From Microbacterium sp. Root166 (GTDB lineage: Bacteria > Actinomycetota > Actinomycetes > Actinomycetales > Microbacteriaceae), in assembly GCF_001427145.1 (NCBI RefSeq), contig NZ_LMGL01000001.1:186823-250822 (forward strand): 64,000 nt of DNA. Reading direction: 5' to 3'. A program made the translations under genes and the position numbers. Of the stretch, positions 44,239 through 52,629 are shown piece after piece; position 1 is the stretch's first letter, and the number at the start of each line of letters is the position of its first letter. The notes beneath the pieces were generated by a model, which was given only the letters and a program-made list of their open reading frames with translations, ran no database searches and was not told the DNA's origin.

Positions 44239-45665
44239 CGGGTGTCCTTTCGTGTCGCGCTCGGCGCGCTCTGTGTGGTCGTGATGGCTGCGCCGAGGCG
44301 CGTGAGAAGGGAGTCGGTGAGGTCGCGGAAGTCATCGTCTGCACCGAGCACCGGATCGAGATAAGTGATGAGGGAGCGGGTGCCGACACCCGCTGCGGAC
44401 CCCGCGGGTGCCGGGTAGAGCCCGGATCGGACGGCGACGATCCATGCGGCGACGGCCGTCGCGCAGCCCTCCGCCGCACGGCCGGCGGCGCGTTCGCGCA
44501 GCGCGACGGGGACGATCCGCAGCTTCACCTTGGTCGCCGCGTCGCCGCCGATCTGCACGAGGCGGTGCTCGATGCGGGCGTTGGAGAACCGCTCGACGAG
44601 CGCGGCGCGGTAGGCGTCGGTGTCGACGCCCGGGAGGTGGCGCGCGTCCTCGTCCCACAGTCGCTCGACGGCGTCGCGGCACGCGGGGTCCGCGATGGCT
44701 TCGCTCACCAGCGAGTGGCCACGGAGCGAGCCGAGGGATGCCAGGAGGGTGTGGGCGCCGTTGAGCATCCAGAGCTTGCGCAGCTGCCACGGGGCGATGT
44801 CGTCGACGAACCGCGCACCGGCGCTGGCCCAGTCCGGGCGACCGGAGGGGAAGTCTCCCGAGAGCACCCAGTCCGAGAACGGCTCGGTGACGACGGCCGC
44901 CTCATCCGTCCATCCGGTGGCGGCTGCCGCGTGTGCGCGGTCGTCGGCGGTCGGCTGCGGCGTGATGCGGTCGACGCTCGTGGACACGACCGAGATCCCG
45001 GTGGGCAGCCAGCGGTCGAGCTCCGGGCTGATCGCGCGGGCCAGGGTCTCGAGGGCTCGGCTGAGTACGGCGCCGTTGTCGGGGAGGTTGTCGCACGGGA
45101 CGACCGCGAGACCGCCGGCACCGGCGCGGCGCCGCGCTTCGAGGCCCAGCACGACCCGTCCGAGCGACGTCGCCGGCTCGAGCCGCCCGAGGTCGATCCG
45201 GTCGGCGATCCCCTCGCGAAGGAGCGCGATGTCGGCCAGGGTCCCCGGGTCGGCCGGGTCGAGCAGCCCGTTCGGGTCGAGGCGGTAGCCTGCTTCGGTG
45301 ATCGTCAGGGTCAGGACGGCGACGGCGGGGTCGGCCACGAGCGCGACGAAGGCCGGCAGATCGGACCCGGGAAGCGCGCGGACGATGTTCGCGACGAGCT
45401 CCCAGCGATCGCCCTCGGGACCGCGCTCGACCAGCGTGAAGACGCCGTCCTGTGCGGCGAGCTGCTCGGCGGCGAGCGGCGAGCGGCCGGTGAAGGCGGC
45501 GATCCCCCACTCCCCCGCGTCGGAGGCATGCGCGGTGTACCAGGCCTGGTGCGCGCGATGGAACGCGCCGAGTCCGACGTGCACGATCCGCACCGGCGGG
45601 GCGACGGCCCGAGCGGCGTCGAGAGCGGAGCGGTTCAGCCGGGGGACGGTCAGGGAAGCGCTCAC
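44235..45665 (-). CDS. uxuB: Fructuronate reductase / mannitol dehydrogenase family
   Basis: This 476-residue NAD-dependent dehydrogenase of the polyol-specific long-chain family should reduce D-fructuronate to D-mannonate. The N-terminal Rossmann motif is [19 protein letters not shown]. The C-terminal domain holds the conserved [18 protein letters not shown] stretch, with the Lys and Asn-His of the active site. Mannitol or altronate dehydrogenases are alternatives, but the position between uxaC and manD picks fructuronate. The start is GTG at 45665, overlapping the uxaC stop (GTGA). Confidence 0.93.
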   Translation of the reverse strand: MSASLTVPRLNRSALDAARAVAPPVRIVHVGLGAFHRAHQAWYTAHASDAGEWGIAAFTGRSPLAAEQLAAQDGVFTLVERGPEGDRWELVANIVRALPGSDLPAFVALVADPAVAVLTLTITEAGYRLDPNGLLDPADPGTLADIALLREGIADRIDLGRLEPATSLGRVVLGLEARRRAGAGGLAVVPCDNLPDNGAVLSRALETLARAISPELDRWLPTGISVVSTSVDRITPQPTADDRAHAAAATGWTDEAAVVTEPFSDWVLSGDFPSGRPDWASAGARFVDDIAPWQLRKLWMLNGAHTLLASLGSLRGHSLVSEAIADPACRDAVERLWDEDARHLPGVDTDAYRAALVERFSNARIEHRLVQIGGDAATKVKLRIVPVALRERAAGRAAEGCATAVAAWIVAVRSGLYPAPAGSAAGVGTRSLITYLDPVLGADDDFRDLTDSLLTRLGAAITTTQSAPSATRKDTR

Positions 45666-47059
45666 AGTTTGAACACCTCTCGCGGGATGGCGCTGACCAG
45701 ATCATCGGCGATGCGCTCGGCGAGCCGCAAGGGCACGCGGCCCTCGGCGACGAGGCGCGCGAGGAACGCGGCATCCGCTCGACGCGCAGTGTCGTGCCGC
45801 GCCGGGATAGACAGGAACGCACGCGTGTCGTCGATGAAGCCGGAGGTCCGGTAGAAGCCGGCAGTCTCGGTGATCGCCGAGCGGTAGCGGGCCATCGCGT
45901 CGGGGGCGTCGAGGAACCACCACGGGGCGCCGGCGTACACGCTCGGGTAGAACCCGGCCAGCGGCGCGAGCTCGCGCGAGAAGACCGTCTCATCGATCGC
46001 GAACAGGACGACGTGGAAGCCCGGCTCGAGGCCGAACGCCTCGAGCATCGGACGGATGCCGCGCGTGAAGGAGGTCTGCACCGGGATGTCGTGCCCCGAG
46101 TCGGCGCCCAGCCGGCGCAGGGTCTCGCTGCTGTGGTTGCGGAAGACCCCCGCGTGGATCGTCATGACGAGGCCGTCCTCGACGCTCATGCCCGCCATCT
46201 GGAAGAGCATGTGACCCCGGAACAGGCGCCGCTGTTCGGCATCGGCCGTCCCTGCGAGCACGGCCTGGAAGAGCCGCTCCGCCTCGTGCGGGTACAGCGC
46301 GGCCGTGAACGCCTCCTCCACCCCGTGGTCGGTCGAGACCGCGCCGTGCCGCACGAAGTGCTCGCGCCGGGCGCGCAGCGCATCGAGGTATCCCGCGAAG
46401 GTCGTAGCCTCGCCGGTCGCGGCGAGAAGGGCCGCGACGTTGCCCGCGAAGCCCGCCGCATCGGGATCGACGTAGCGGTCGGGACGGAAGGTGGGGACCA
46501 CGCGGCCGCCCAGGCCGCTCGCGGCGAGGGCGGCGTGCGAGGCCAGGTCGTCCAGCGGATCGTCGGTCGTGGCGAGGAACTCGATGCCGAACCGGCGGAA
46601 CAGCGCGCGGGGCCGGAACTCCGGCTCGGCCAGCCGGGCGCCGATCTCGTCGAAGATCGCGTCGGCGGTCTCGGGCGACAGCGACGAGCGGATGCCGAGC
46701 ACCTCGTGCAGCTCGGATTCGAGCCAGAACGCGCTCGAGGTGCCGGCGAAGCGGTGCCAGTGATCGGCGAGCGTGCGCCACACCTCGCGCGGGTCGCACG
46801 TCGTCCCGTCGGTCGTGGTGCGCACGTTGACGCCCGACGCGTGGAGCAGCCGGGTGACGTAGTGGTCCTCGGTGACGAACAGCTCGGCGGCGTTGGGGAA
46901 TGCGCGGTCCTCGAGGAGGAGACCGGGCGCGACGTGGCCGTGGGGCGAGATGATCGGCGCCGTCGCGACGCGCGCGTACAGGTCGCGCGCGATCGCCCGC
47001 GTCGACGGATCGGCGGGGAAGAGGCGGTCGGGATCGCGCCGCACAGGGTCGGCAGTCAT
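45662..47059 (-). CDS. uxaC: Glucuronate isomerase
   Basis: This 465-residue isomerase opens the pathway by converting D-glucuronate to D-fructuronate (or galacturonate to tagaturonate). It is recognised by PIISPHGHVAPGLL with the metal-site HxH, by ELFVTEDHYVTRLLHASGV, and by the C-terminal MARYRSAITETAGFYRTSGFIDDTRAFLSIPARHD. The ATG at 47059 is the only good start; the frame extends upstream but overlaps the promoter region. It is first in the uxaC-uxuB-manD operon, with 4-nt overlaps at both later junctions. A LacI-type palindrome lies 51 bp upstream of the start, and the divergent LacI gene begins 128 bp away. Confidence 0.95.
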   Translation of the reverse strand: MTADPVRRDPDRLFPADPSTRAIARDLYARVATAPIISPHGHVAPGLLLEDRAFPNAAELFVTEDHYVTRLLHASGVNVRTTTDGTTCDPREVWRTLADHWHRFAGTSSAFWLESELHEVLGIRSSLSPETADAIFDEIGARLAEPEFRPRALFRRFGIEFLATTDDPLDDLASHAALAASGLGGRVVPTFRPDRYVDPDAAGFAGNVAALLAATGEATTFAGYLDALRARREHFVRHGAVSTDHGVEEAFTAALYPHEAERLFQAVLAGTADAEQRRLFRGHMLFQMAGMSVEDGLVMTIHAGVFRNHSSETLRRLGADSGHDIPVQTSFTRGIRPMLEAFGLEPGFHVVLFAIDETVFSRELAPLAGFYPSVYAGAPWWFLDAPDAMARYRSAITETAGFYRTSGFIDDTRAFLSIPARHDTARRADAAFLARLVAEGRVPLRLAERIADDLVSAIPREVFKL

Positions 47060-47109
47060 TGCCGGGTCAAGTCCACTCACGCGACTCAGTATGAGGATGC
47101 GGCATCCTT

Positions 47110-47127
47110 TTGTCAATCGGTTGCCAA
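47110..47127. promoter_or_regulatory. LacI-family operator between uxaC and lacI-type gene
   Basis: TTGTCAATCGGTTGCCAA is a pseudo-palindrome with central CG whose half-sites (TTGTCAATC, TTGGCAACC) match at 7 of 9. It is of the TTGNCAACCGGTTGNCAA type common for LacI-family proteins with the VSPSTVSRALN recognition helix. Confidence 0.6.
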
Positions 47128-47187
47128 CTCCCGAATCCGCCGCCGATGTGCGAGCATGGCTCAAGAAGTCAAGAAGGGAGCACTGCC

Positions 47188-48207
47188 GTGGCGACAACGG
47201 ATCCCTCGCGGGGACCGCAGGATGGCAACCGGAAGCCAATCCCCACTATCTACGACGTCGCGCGCGCAGTCGGCGTCAGCCCGTCCACGGTCTCACGCGC
47301 GCTGAACAAGCCTGGTCGCATCAATGCGAAGACGGAGGAGCGCATCCGCGCGGCGGCGGAGAGCATCGGCTACCGCCTGAATCCCATGGCCCGCGCACTC
47401 CCCACGGGTCGCACCTCGACCATCGCGCTCATCGTCTCCGACATCACGAACCCGGTCTACTTCGACGTCATCCGCGGCGCCGAGCGGGTGACCACCGAGC
47501 ACGGCCTCACCCTGGTGTTCTCCGAGTCGCAGGAGTCCGTCGAGCAGGAGCTGCACGCCGCCCGCCGGCTGCAGTCCGCGGCCGACGGCCTCATCCTCGT
47601 CGCCTCCCGGCTCTCCGACGACGAGATCCGGGACCTCGCCTCCGTCAAGCCCGTCGTCCTCGTGAACCGGCTCGTGCCGTCGATCCCCGCGGTCACTCCG
47701 TCACTGTCTCCGGGCGTTGAGGCCGCGGTCGAGCACCTCGAGCGACTGGGGCACCGCTCCATCGCGTACCTGTCCGGGCCCACGACGTCCTGGACCAACC
47801 GCATCCGGTGGAGCACGCTCTTCGCCTGCGCGGTGCAGCGCGGCCTGTCCATCGTCGAGATCGGTCCGGGTCAGCCCACGATGCAGGGCGGGCAGGACCT
47901 GCTGCCCCGCCTGCGCGCGTCCGGCGCGACCGCCGCGATCGCCTACAACGACCTGATGGCCCTCGGCGTGATGCAGGCCTGCCGCACGGCCGGAATCGAG
48001 ATCCCGAGGGACCTCAGCCTGATCGGCTTCGACGACATCTTCGGCGCGGCGCTTCCCACTCCGGCACTGACGACGGTGCGGATTCCGCTCGCGGAACTGG
48101 GGCAGTCGGCGGCCCGGATGCTGGTAACCGGCGACTACGGCTTTGACGAGCAGTCGCTGGCCACGAGCCTGGTGACGAGAGAGTCCACAGGACCGATTCC
48201 GAGTTAA
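47188..48207 (+). CDS. LacI-family transcriptional regulator (hexuronate operon)
   Basis: This 339-residue regulator has the helix-turn-helix PTIYDVARAVGVSPSTVSRALNKPGRI (about residues 19-45), the hinge YRLNPMARALPTG, and a sensor domain with SLIGFDDIFGAALPTPALTTVRIP. The GTG start at 47188 follows AAGAAGGGAG, an excellent ribosome-binding site. It is divergent from uxaC and lies 37 bp before the second GntR gene. It probably represses uxaC-uxuB-manD through the TTGTCAATCGGTTGCCAA site; the inducer is likely a hexuronate or intermediate. The operon therefore has both LacI and GntR regulators beside it. Confidence 0.93.
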   Translation: MATTDPSRGPQDGNRKPIPTIYDVARAVGVSPSTVSRALNKPGRINAKTEERIRAAAESIGYRLNPMARALPTGRTSTIALIVSDITNPVYFDVIRGAERVTTEHGLTLVFSESQESVEQELHAARRLQSAADGLILVASRLSDDEIRDLASVKPVVLVNRLVPSIPAVTPSLSPGVEAAVEHLERLGHRSIAYLSGPTTSWTNRIRWSTLFACAVQRGLSIVEIGPGQPTMQGGQDLLPRLRASGATAAIAYNDLMALGVMQACRTAGIEIPRDLSLIGFDDIFGAALPTPALTTVRIPLAELGQSAARMLVTGDYGFDEQSLATSLVTRESTGPIPS

Positions 48208-48217
48208 TCATTAGCGA

Positions 48218-48234
48218 TAGTCGATTATCGGGTA
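48218..48234. promoter_or_regulatory. GntR operator before the second GntR gene
   Basis: TAGTCGATTATCGGGTA matches the 42198 site in its first 13 bases apart from the centre; preceding bases AGCGA are also shared. Its last two bases begin a TACCGT -10 (48233-48238), 6 nt before the ATG at 48245. Confidence 0.6.
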
Positions 48235-48244
48235 CCGTAGAGGT

Positions 48245-48922
48245 ATGTCCGAGTCCGCTGAGCGCATGCCGGGTCTGGAGAAAGGCCTCCTTTCCGACCA
48301 GATCTATGCGATGATCCGCGGCATGATCACGGACTCCACCCTCGAGCCGGGACACCAGCTGGTCGAGTCGCGGCTCGCACGCCAGCTGCAGGTGAGCCAG
48401 TCCCCCGTCCGCGAAGCGCTGCGCCGGCTGGCCCATGACGGGCTGGTGACCCAGGTCCGCCACCACGGCTCTTTCGTGGCCGATCACTCCCGGCAGGATG
48501 CCGAGGCCGCCAAGACCGCCCGGGTCGCGCTCGAGGAGATGGCGGGCCGCTTCGCCTGCGGCCGTCTCGACCAGGAGTCCACGAACGTGCTCGAGTCGCT
48601 GATCGACGACATGTCGGGAGCCGCGGCGCGGGCCGACGTCACCATGTTCCGCGAGCTGGACTTCGCCTTCCACCGTGCCGTGATCGCCGCGAGCGGGAAC
48701 TCGTACCTGCCGCGCATGTGGGACGTCCTCGAGCCGAGCCTCCGTTCGCTCCACGTGCTGTCGGACCCCGACTTCGACGGCGACTGGGGCGACGTCGCCG
48801 AGGCCCATCGCGATCTGCTGCGGTCGCTCGAGAACGACCGGCCTCAGCAGGCGGCCGAGAAGTTCCGCCGTCATGCCAGCGGCGACTCGCAGCTGGAGCG
48901 GCGCCGGAAGGTGAGCCGATGA
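48245..48922 (+). CDS. GntR-family (FCD domain) regulator, paralog of the 42.2-kb gene
   Basis: This 225-residue regulator has winged helix LLSDQIYAMIRGMITDSTLEPGHQLVESRLARQLQVSQSPVREALRRLAHDGL. The FCD domain has ELDFAFHRAVIAASGNSYLPRMWD and AEAHRDLLRSL. It shares long blocks with the other GntR protein, including PVREAL-RLAHDGL, VRHHG, YLPRMWD and HVLSDP, so the two arose by duplication. The start at 48245 is 6 nt after TACCGT (leaderless). Its stop overlaps the start of the mutarotase-like gene by 4 nt. It probably controls that gene, itself and perhaps the neighbouring operon. Confidence 0.92.
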   Translation: MSESAERMPGLEKGLLSDQIYAMIRGMITDSTLEPGHQLVESRLARQLQVSQSPVREALRRLAHDGLVTQVRHHGSFVADHSRQDAEAAKTARVALEEMAGRFACGRLDQESTNVLESLIDDMSGAAARADVTMFRELDFAFHRAVIAASGNSYLPRMWDVLEPSLRSLHVLSDPDFDGDWGDVAEAHRDLLRSLENDRPQQAAEKFRRHASGDSQLERRRKVSR

Positions 48923-49248
48923 GCATCCGCGCGATCCGGACCCGGCTCAAGCCCGGCATGGAGCAGTCGTACGAGGCCCTGCACGCGACGGTCCCGGACT
49001 GGCTCGCCACCGATCTCGTGCGGCGCGGCAACAGCGAGTGGCTCATCTTCCGCCACGGCCAGGACCTCTTCCACGTGATCTTCAGCGATGACGCCGACGC
49101 CGTGGCCGGTCCCCCGATCGAGCACGATCCCGCCTGGCACGCCGCCGTCGCCGAACACCTCGAGCCCGTCGAAGGCGACGCGGTCAGCGTCCCGCTCGAG
49201 CTCGTGTGGAGCCTGAGCGAGAACGGCGGCCACCCGCCGAGGCCCTGA
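48919..49248 (+). CDS. L-rhamnose-mutarotase-like protein (DUF718 family)
   Basis: This 109-residue protein resembles the RhaM/DUF718 family: a small dimeric alpha/beta barrel, with a conserved His/Tyr/Trp set visible in LKPGMEQSYEALHATVPDWL and SEWLIFRHGQDLFHVI. RhaM interconverts the anomers of L-rhamnose; with hexuronate genes nearby, another sugar anomer may be the substrate. The ATG at 48919 overlaps the GntR stop by 4 nt and has GGAAGGTGAG upstream. Its stop codon TGA (49246-49248) is the first position of the 46-bp repeat array that follows. Confidence 0.83.
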   Translation: MSIRAIRTRLKPGMEQSYEALHATVPDWLATDLVRRGNSEWLIFRHGQDLFHVIFSDDADAVAGPPIEHDPAWHAAVAEHLEPVEGDAVSVPLELVWSLSENGGHPPRP

Positions 49249-49388
49249 CTGGGGCTCCGCCCCAGACCCCCGGCTTGCTGACGCGAGGCCCTAACTGGGG
49301 CTCCGCCCCAGACCCCCGGCTTGCTGACGCGCGCCCCTAACTGGGGCTCCGCCCCAGACCCCCGGCTTGCTGACGCGCGCCCCTAGGT
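49246..49388. repeat. 46-bp tandem repeat, three copies plus a short partial
   Basis: Three direct copies with an exact 46-bp period begin at 49246, 49292 and 49338, and a few bases of a fourth follow at 49384. Each holds CTGGGGC-TCC-GCCCCAG (7-bp hairpin) then ACCCCCGGCTTGCTGACGCG. Copies differ at only a few bases. The array lies between a plus-strand gene end and the end of the ferredoxin reductase gene, so it may act as a strong bidirectional terminator. Confidence 0.85.
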
Positions 49389-49405
49389 GCGGCAGACACC
49401 CCGGC

Positions 49406-50779
49406 TCACTCGCCGCGGGAGATCGTGACCATCTCGTCGCGCGGCACGACCTTCACCCGCGCGCGTCCGTGCGGGGCGCCGAGGCCGACCTCGTGCTCGT
49501 CCAGCAGGTGCCAGCCGTCCAGATCGGTCCATCGCACACCGCGCTCGGCGAGCAGTGCGGGGATCGCCCCCTCGGACGGATCGGCCGGCTGCCACCACGA
49601 CCCCTGGTCGTTGATGATGTGACGCACCGTCTCCATGGCGTCGGACTTGGTGTGCCCGATGAGCCCCACCGGGCCGCGCTTGATCCAGCCGGTCGCGTAC
49701 ACGCCGGGGACGCGCTCGTTGGAGTCCTTGTGCAGCGCCTGGCCCTCGTGGTTGGGGATGACGCCGTGACGCTTGTCGAACGGCACACCCGGCAGCGGCG
49801 AGCCGAAGTATCCGACCGCGCGGTACAGGGCTTGGATGGCGATCTCGCGGATCTCTCCGGTGCCGACGACCCCACCCTCGCCGTCCGGGCGCGTGCGCTC
49901 GTACCGGAATGCCGCGACGCGGCCCTCGGCATCCTTCACGATCTCCAGCGGCTTCGCGTAGAAGTGCAGATGGAGGCGGCGGGATGCATCGCCTCCGGCG
50001 TTGTTGACGCTCGGGCGCTGGCGCCACGACTGCAGCACGCGGTCGATGACCAGCACCTGCTTGTTGCTGGCGATCGCCGCTTTCGAGGCCTCGTCGTAGT
50101 CGAAGTCCTCGTCGTAGACGACCATGTCGACGTCGCGCAGCTCGCCGAGCTCGCGCAGCTCGAGCGGGGTGAACTTCACCTGCGCGGGTCCGCGGCGACC
50201 GAAGACGTGGACGTCCGTCACGTTGCTGGCCACGAGCCCCGCATGGACGTTCTCGGGGATCTCGGTGGGCAGCAGATCCTCCGCGTGCTTGGCGAGCATG
50301 CGGGCGACGTCGAGGGCCACGTTGCCGTTGCCGATCACGGCGACGGACTCGGCGTCGAGGGGCCACTCGCGCGGCACGTCGGGGTGCCCGTCGAACCAGC
50401 TCACGAAGTCGGCGGCGCCGTACGAGCCGGCGGCGTCGATGCCGGGGATGTCGAGACCGGTGTCGCGGATCGCGCCGGTGGCGAAGATCACCGCGTTGTA
50501 GTGGTGCTTCAGGTCTTCCAGCGTGATGTCCTGGCCGAAGCGCACGTTGCCGAACAGGCGGATGTCGCCGCGGTCGAGCACCTCGCGCAGCGCCGTGATG
50601 ATGCCCTTGATGCGCGGGTGGTCGGGTGCCACGCCGTACCGGACCAGTCCGTACGGGGCCGGCAGCTGCTCGAACAGGTCGATCGAGACGTCGAACTTGC
50701 GCTCGGCCTTCAGCAGGATGTCCGCGGCGTAGATGCCCGCGGGGCCTGCGCCCACGATCGCCAGTCGGAGCTTGGTCAT
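49406..50779 (-). CDS. fprA: Ferredoxin/adrenodoxin-type NADP+ reductase (FprA-like)
   Basis: This 457-residue flavoenzyme should pass electrons between NADPH and ferredoxin. It has the N-terminal FAD motif LAIVGAGPAGIYAADILL, the family signature APYGLVRYGVAPDHPRIKGI, the NADP-binding motif SVAVIGNGNVALDVARML, and the C-terminal YATGWIKRGPVGLIGHTKSDAMETV. Length matches actinobacterial FprA (about 455). The ATG at 50779 follows AAAGGA. It lies 20 bp downstream of the polyprenyl synthase gene on the same strand and could be cotranscribed with it. No ferredoxin gene is adjacent. Confidence 0.94.
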   Translation of the reverse strand: MTKLRLAIVGAGPAGIYAADILLKAERKFDVSIDLFEQLPAPYGLVRYGVAPDHPRIKGIITALREVLDRGDIRLFGNVRFGQDITLEDLKHHYNAVIFATGAIRDTGLDIPGIDAAGSYGAADFVSWFDGHPDVPREWPLDAESVAVIGNGNVALDVARMLAKHAEDLLPTEIPENVHAGLVASNVTDVHVFGRRGPAQVKFTPLELRELGELRDVDMVVYDEDFDYDEASKAAIASNKQVLVIDRVLQSWRQRPSVNNAGGDASRRLHLHFYAKPLEIVKDAEGRVAAFRYERTRPDGEGGVVGTGEIREIAIQALYRAVGYFGSPLPGVPFDKRHGVIPNHEGQALHKDSNERVPGVYATGWIKRGPVGLIGHTKSDAMETVRHIINDQGSWWQPADPSEGAIPALLAERGVRWTDLDGWHLLDEHEVGLGAPHGRARVKVVPRDEMVTISRGE

Positions 50780-50799
50780 GGTGGTCCTTTCGGCGAGCC

Positions 50800-51855
50800 T
50801 CAGCTCGAGCGGTCGGCGACGGCCTGGGCGAAGCGGGTGAGCGCCTCGCGCACCGCGCCGTCGGGGAGAGGTTCGAGGGCGTCGACGGCTTCGCGCGACC
50901 AGGCGTGGGCGAGGTCGAGGGTGGCCTGCGTGGCCTCGTGCTCGCGGAGCTCGGCGAGCGCGTCGTCGAGGATGGCGGGATCTGCGCCGTCGGCGATGCG
51001 GGCGACGCCCTCGTCGATGCGGTCGCGCAGGTCGCGCGACGACGCGTCGGTGCGCTGACCCAGCACGAGGTACGGCATGGTCGGCACGCCCGCGCGCAGG
51101 TCGGTGCCGGGCACCTTGCCCGTCTCGTCGGGGTCGGCCGAGAGGTCGATGACGTCATCGAGCAGCTGGAACGCGACGCCGGCCTTCTCGCCGAAGGCGA
51201 TGAGCGGCGCTTCGTACTCCTCGGGACCGTTGGAGAAGATCACGCCGGCCTGCGCGGCGGCGGCGATGAGCGACCCGGTCTTGTCGGAGAGCACCTGGAG
51301 GTAGAACGCGACGCGGTCCTCGCCCTCCTTCGGTCCGACGGTCTCGTGCATCTGCCCGAGCACGAGGCGCTCGAAGGTGTCGGCCTGCAGGCGGATCGCG
51401 CCCTCGCCGTGCCGCGCCATGATCTGGCTCGCGCGGGAGAACAGCAGGTCGCCGGTCAGGATGGCGACGTTGTTGCCCCAGATCGCGTGTGCGCTGGGCA
51501 CTCCGCGGCGCTTGTCCGCGGCATCCATCACGTCGTCGTGGTACAGCGAGCCCAGGTGGGTCATCTCGAGGGCGGTGGCGCCGTCGATGACGCGGTCGGT
51601 GGCGCCGTCGCCGAGCTGCGCGGTGAGCAGCGCGAGCATGGGGCGGACGCGCTTGCCGCCGGCCTCGTACAGGTACCGGCTCGTCGCGTCGGCGAGCGAG
51701 TCGGCGACGCGCAGCTCGTTCTCGAGCGCGGCGTCGACACGCGCGAGGCCCGCCTCGACGACCGAAAGGAGCTTGCGAGACCTCGGCCCGGCGAAGACGC
51801 GGTCGGAGAGGCCCAGCTTGCCCGCAATGCGCGAGCCCGGCGCTGAGGGAGTCAC
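50800..51855 (-). CDS. Trans-polyprenyl diphosphate synthase (menaquinone tail)
   Basis: This 351-residue enzyme joins isopentenyl diphosphate units to make a long polyprenyl diphosphate. It has the first Asp-rich motif HDDVMDAADKRRG, GGKRVRP, and the second Asp-rich motif QLLDDVIDLSADPDETGK. Position next to menG and near other menaquinone genes points to the quinone side chain; chain length cannot be read reliably. The GTG start at 51855 is 6 nt after TAGGCT, whose first three bases are the menG stop codon. So it has its own leaderless promoter in addition to any menG read-through. Confidence 0.92.
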   Translation of the reverse strand: MTPSAPGSRIAGKLGLSDRVFAGPRSRKLLSVVEAGLARVDAALENELRVADSLADATSRYLYEAGGKRVRPMLALLTAQLGDGATDRVIDGATALEMTHLGSLYHDDVMDAADKRRGVPSAHAIWGNNVAILTGDLLFSRASQIMARHGEGAIRLQADTFERLVLGQMHETVGPKEGEDRVAFYLQVLSDKTGSLIAAAAQAGVIFSNGPEEYEAPLIAFGEKAGVAFQLLDDVIDLSADPDETGKVPGTDLRAGVPTMPYLVLGQRTDASSRDLRDRIDEGVARIADGADPAILDDALAELREHEATQATLDLAHAWSREAVDALEPLPDGAVREALTRFAQAVADRSS

Positions 51856-51861
51856 CAGGCC

Positions 51862-51867
51862 AGCCTA
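51862..51867 (-). promoter_or_regulatory. -10 box built on the menG stop codon
   Basis: TAGGCT, whose TAG is the menG stop (51867-51865), lies 6 nt before the polyprenyl synthase GTG at 51855. Confidence 0.5.
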
Positions 51868-52617
51868 CCGGCCGGGCTTGACGGCTCGGTGCAGAGCGAC
51901 GATGCCCATCGAGAGGTTGCGGTGGGCGACATCGGTCCACCCGGCCTGACGGATCCAGGCCGAGAGCTCCCGCTGATCCGGCCAGTCGCGGATCGACTCG
52001 TTGAGGTAGTCGTAGGCCTCGGCGTTCGAGCTCATGGTCTTGGCCACCACCGGCAGCACGCGGTCGTTGTAGAAGCGGTAGAGCCCGTTGAAGGTCCGCG
52101 ACGGCGGGTGCGAGAACTCGCAGACGACGAGCCTGCCGCCGGGGCGCGTCACGCGCAGCAGCTCGGCGAGCGCCTTCTTGGGCTCGTTGACGTTGCGGAG
52201 CCCGAACGACATCGTGACGGCGTCGAACTCGCCGTCCTCGAACGGCAGATCGGTCGCGTCGGCCTCGACGAAGGACAGATTGCGGATGCCGCCGCCCGCC
52301 GCCCCGCGGCCGTACCGGCGCTCGCCCTCGGCGATCATGCCGGGCGAGAAGTCGGCGGCGACGACGGTCGCTCCGCTGCGGGCGAGGGCGACGCTCGAGG
52401 CCCCGGTGCCGGCGGCCAGGTCGAGGATGCGGTCACCGCGGCGCGGCGCCACGGCGCGCGTCGTGGCGGCCCGCCAGAAGCGGTCGTTGCCCATGCTCAG
52501 CACGGTGTTCGTGCGATCGTAGGCGGGGGCCACCTGGTCGAACATCCCGCTCACGCGCGAGGGGTCCTTGCGCAGATCGGCGCGGTTCGGCTCGTGCTCT
52601 GAGGGGTGGGCTGCCAC
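51865..52617 (-). CDS. menG: Demethylmenaquinone methyltransferase
   Basis: This 250-residue SAM-dependent methyltransferase carries out the last step of menaquinone synthesis. UbiE/MenG signatures are visible: VSGMFDQVAPAYDRTNTVLSMGNDRFWR at the N-terminus, the SAM motif ILDLAAGTGASSVALA, and AVTMSFGLRNVNEPKKALAELLRVTRPGGRLVVCEFSHP near the middle. The GTG start at 52617 lies exactly 6 nt after TAGACT (leaderless). It lies 9 bp downstream of the DUF402 gene and 9 bp upstream of the polyprenyl synthase on the same strand. Confidence 0.95.
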   Translation of the reverse strand: MAAHPSEHEPNRADLRKDPSRVSGMFDQVAPAYDRTNTVLSMGNDRFWRAATTRAVAPRRGDRILDLAAGTGASSVALARSGATVVAADFSPGMIAEGERRYGRGAAGGGIRNLSFVEADATDLPFEDGEFDAVTMSFGLRNVNEPKKALAELLRVTRPGGRLVVCEFSHPPSRTFNGLYRFYNDRVLPVVAKTMSSNAEAYDYLNESIRDWPDQRELSAWIRQAGWTDVAHRNLSMGIVALHRAVKPGR

Positions 52618-52623
52618 CCGTCG

Positions 52624-52629
52624 AGTCTA
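52624..52629 (-). promoter_or_regulatory. -10 box of leaderless menG
   Basis: TAGACT lies 6 nt before the GTG at 52617. It overlaps the DUF402 stop codon region. Confidence 0.55.
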
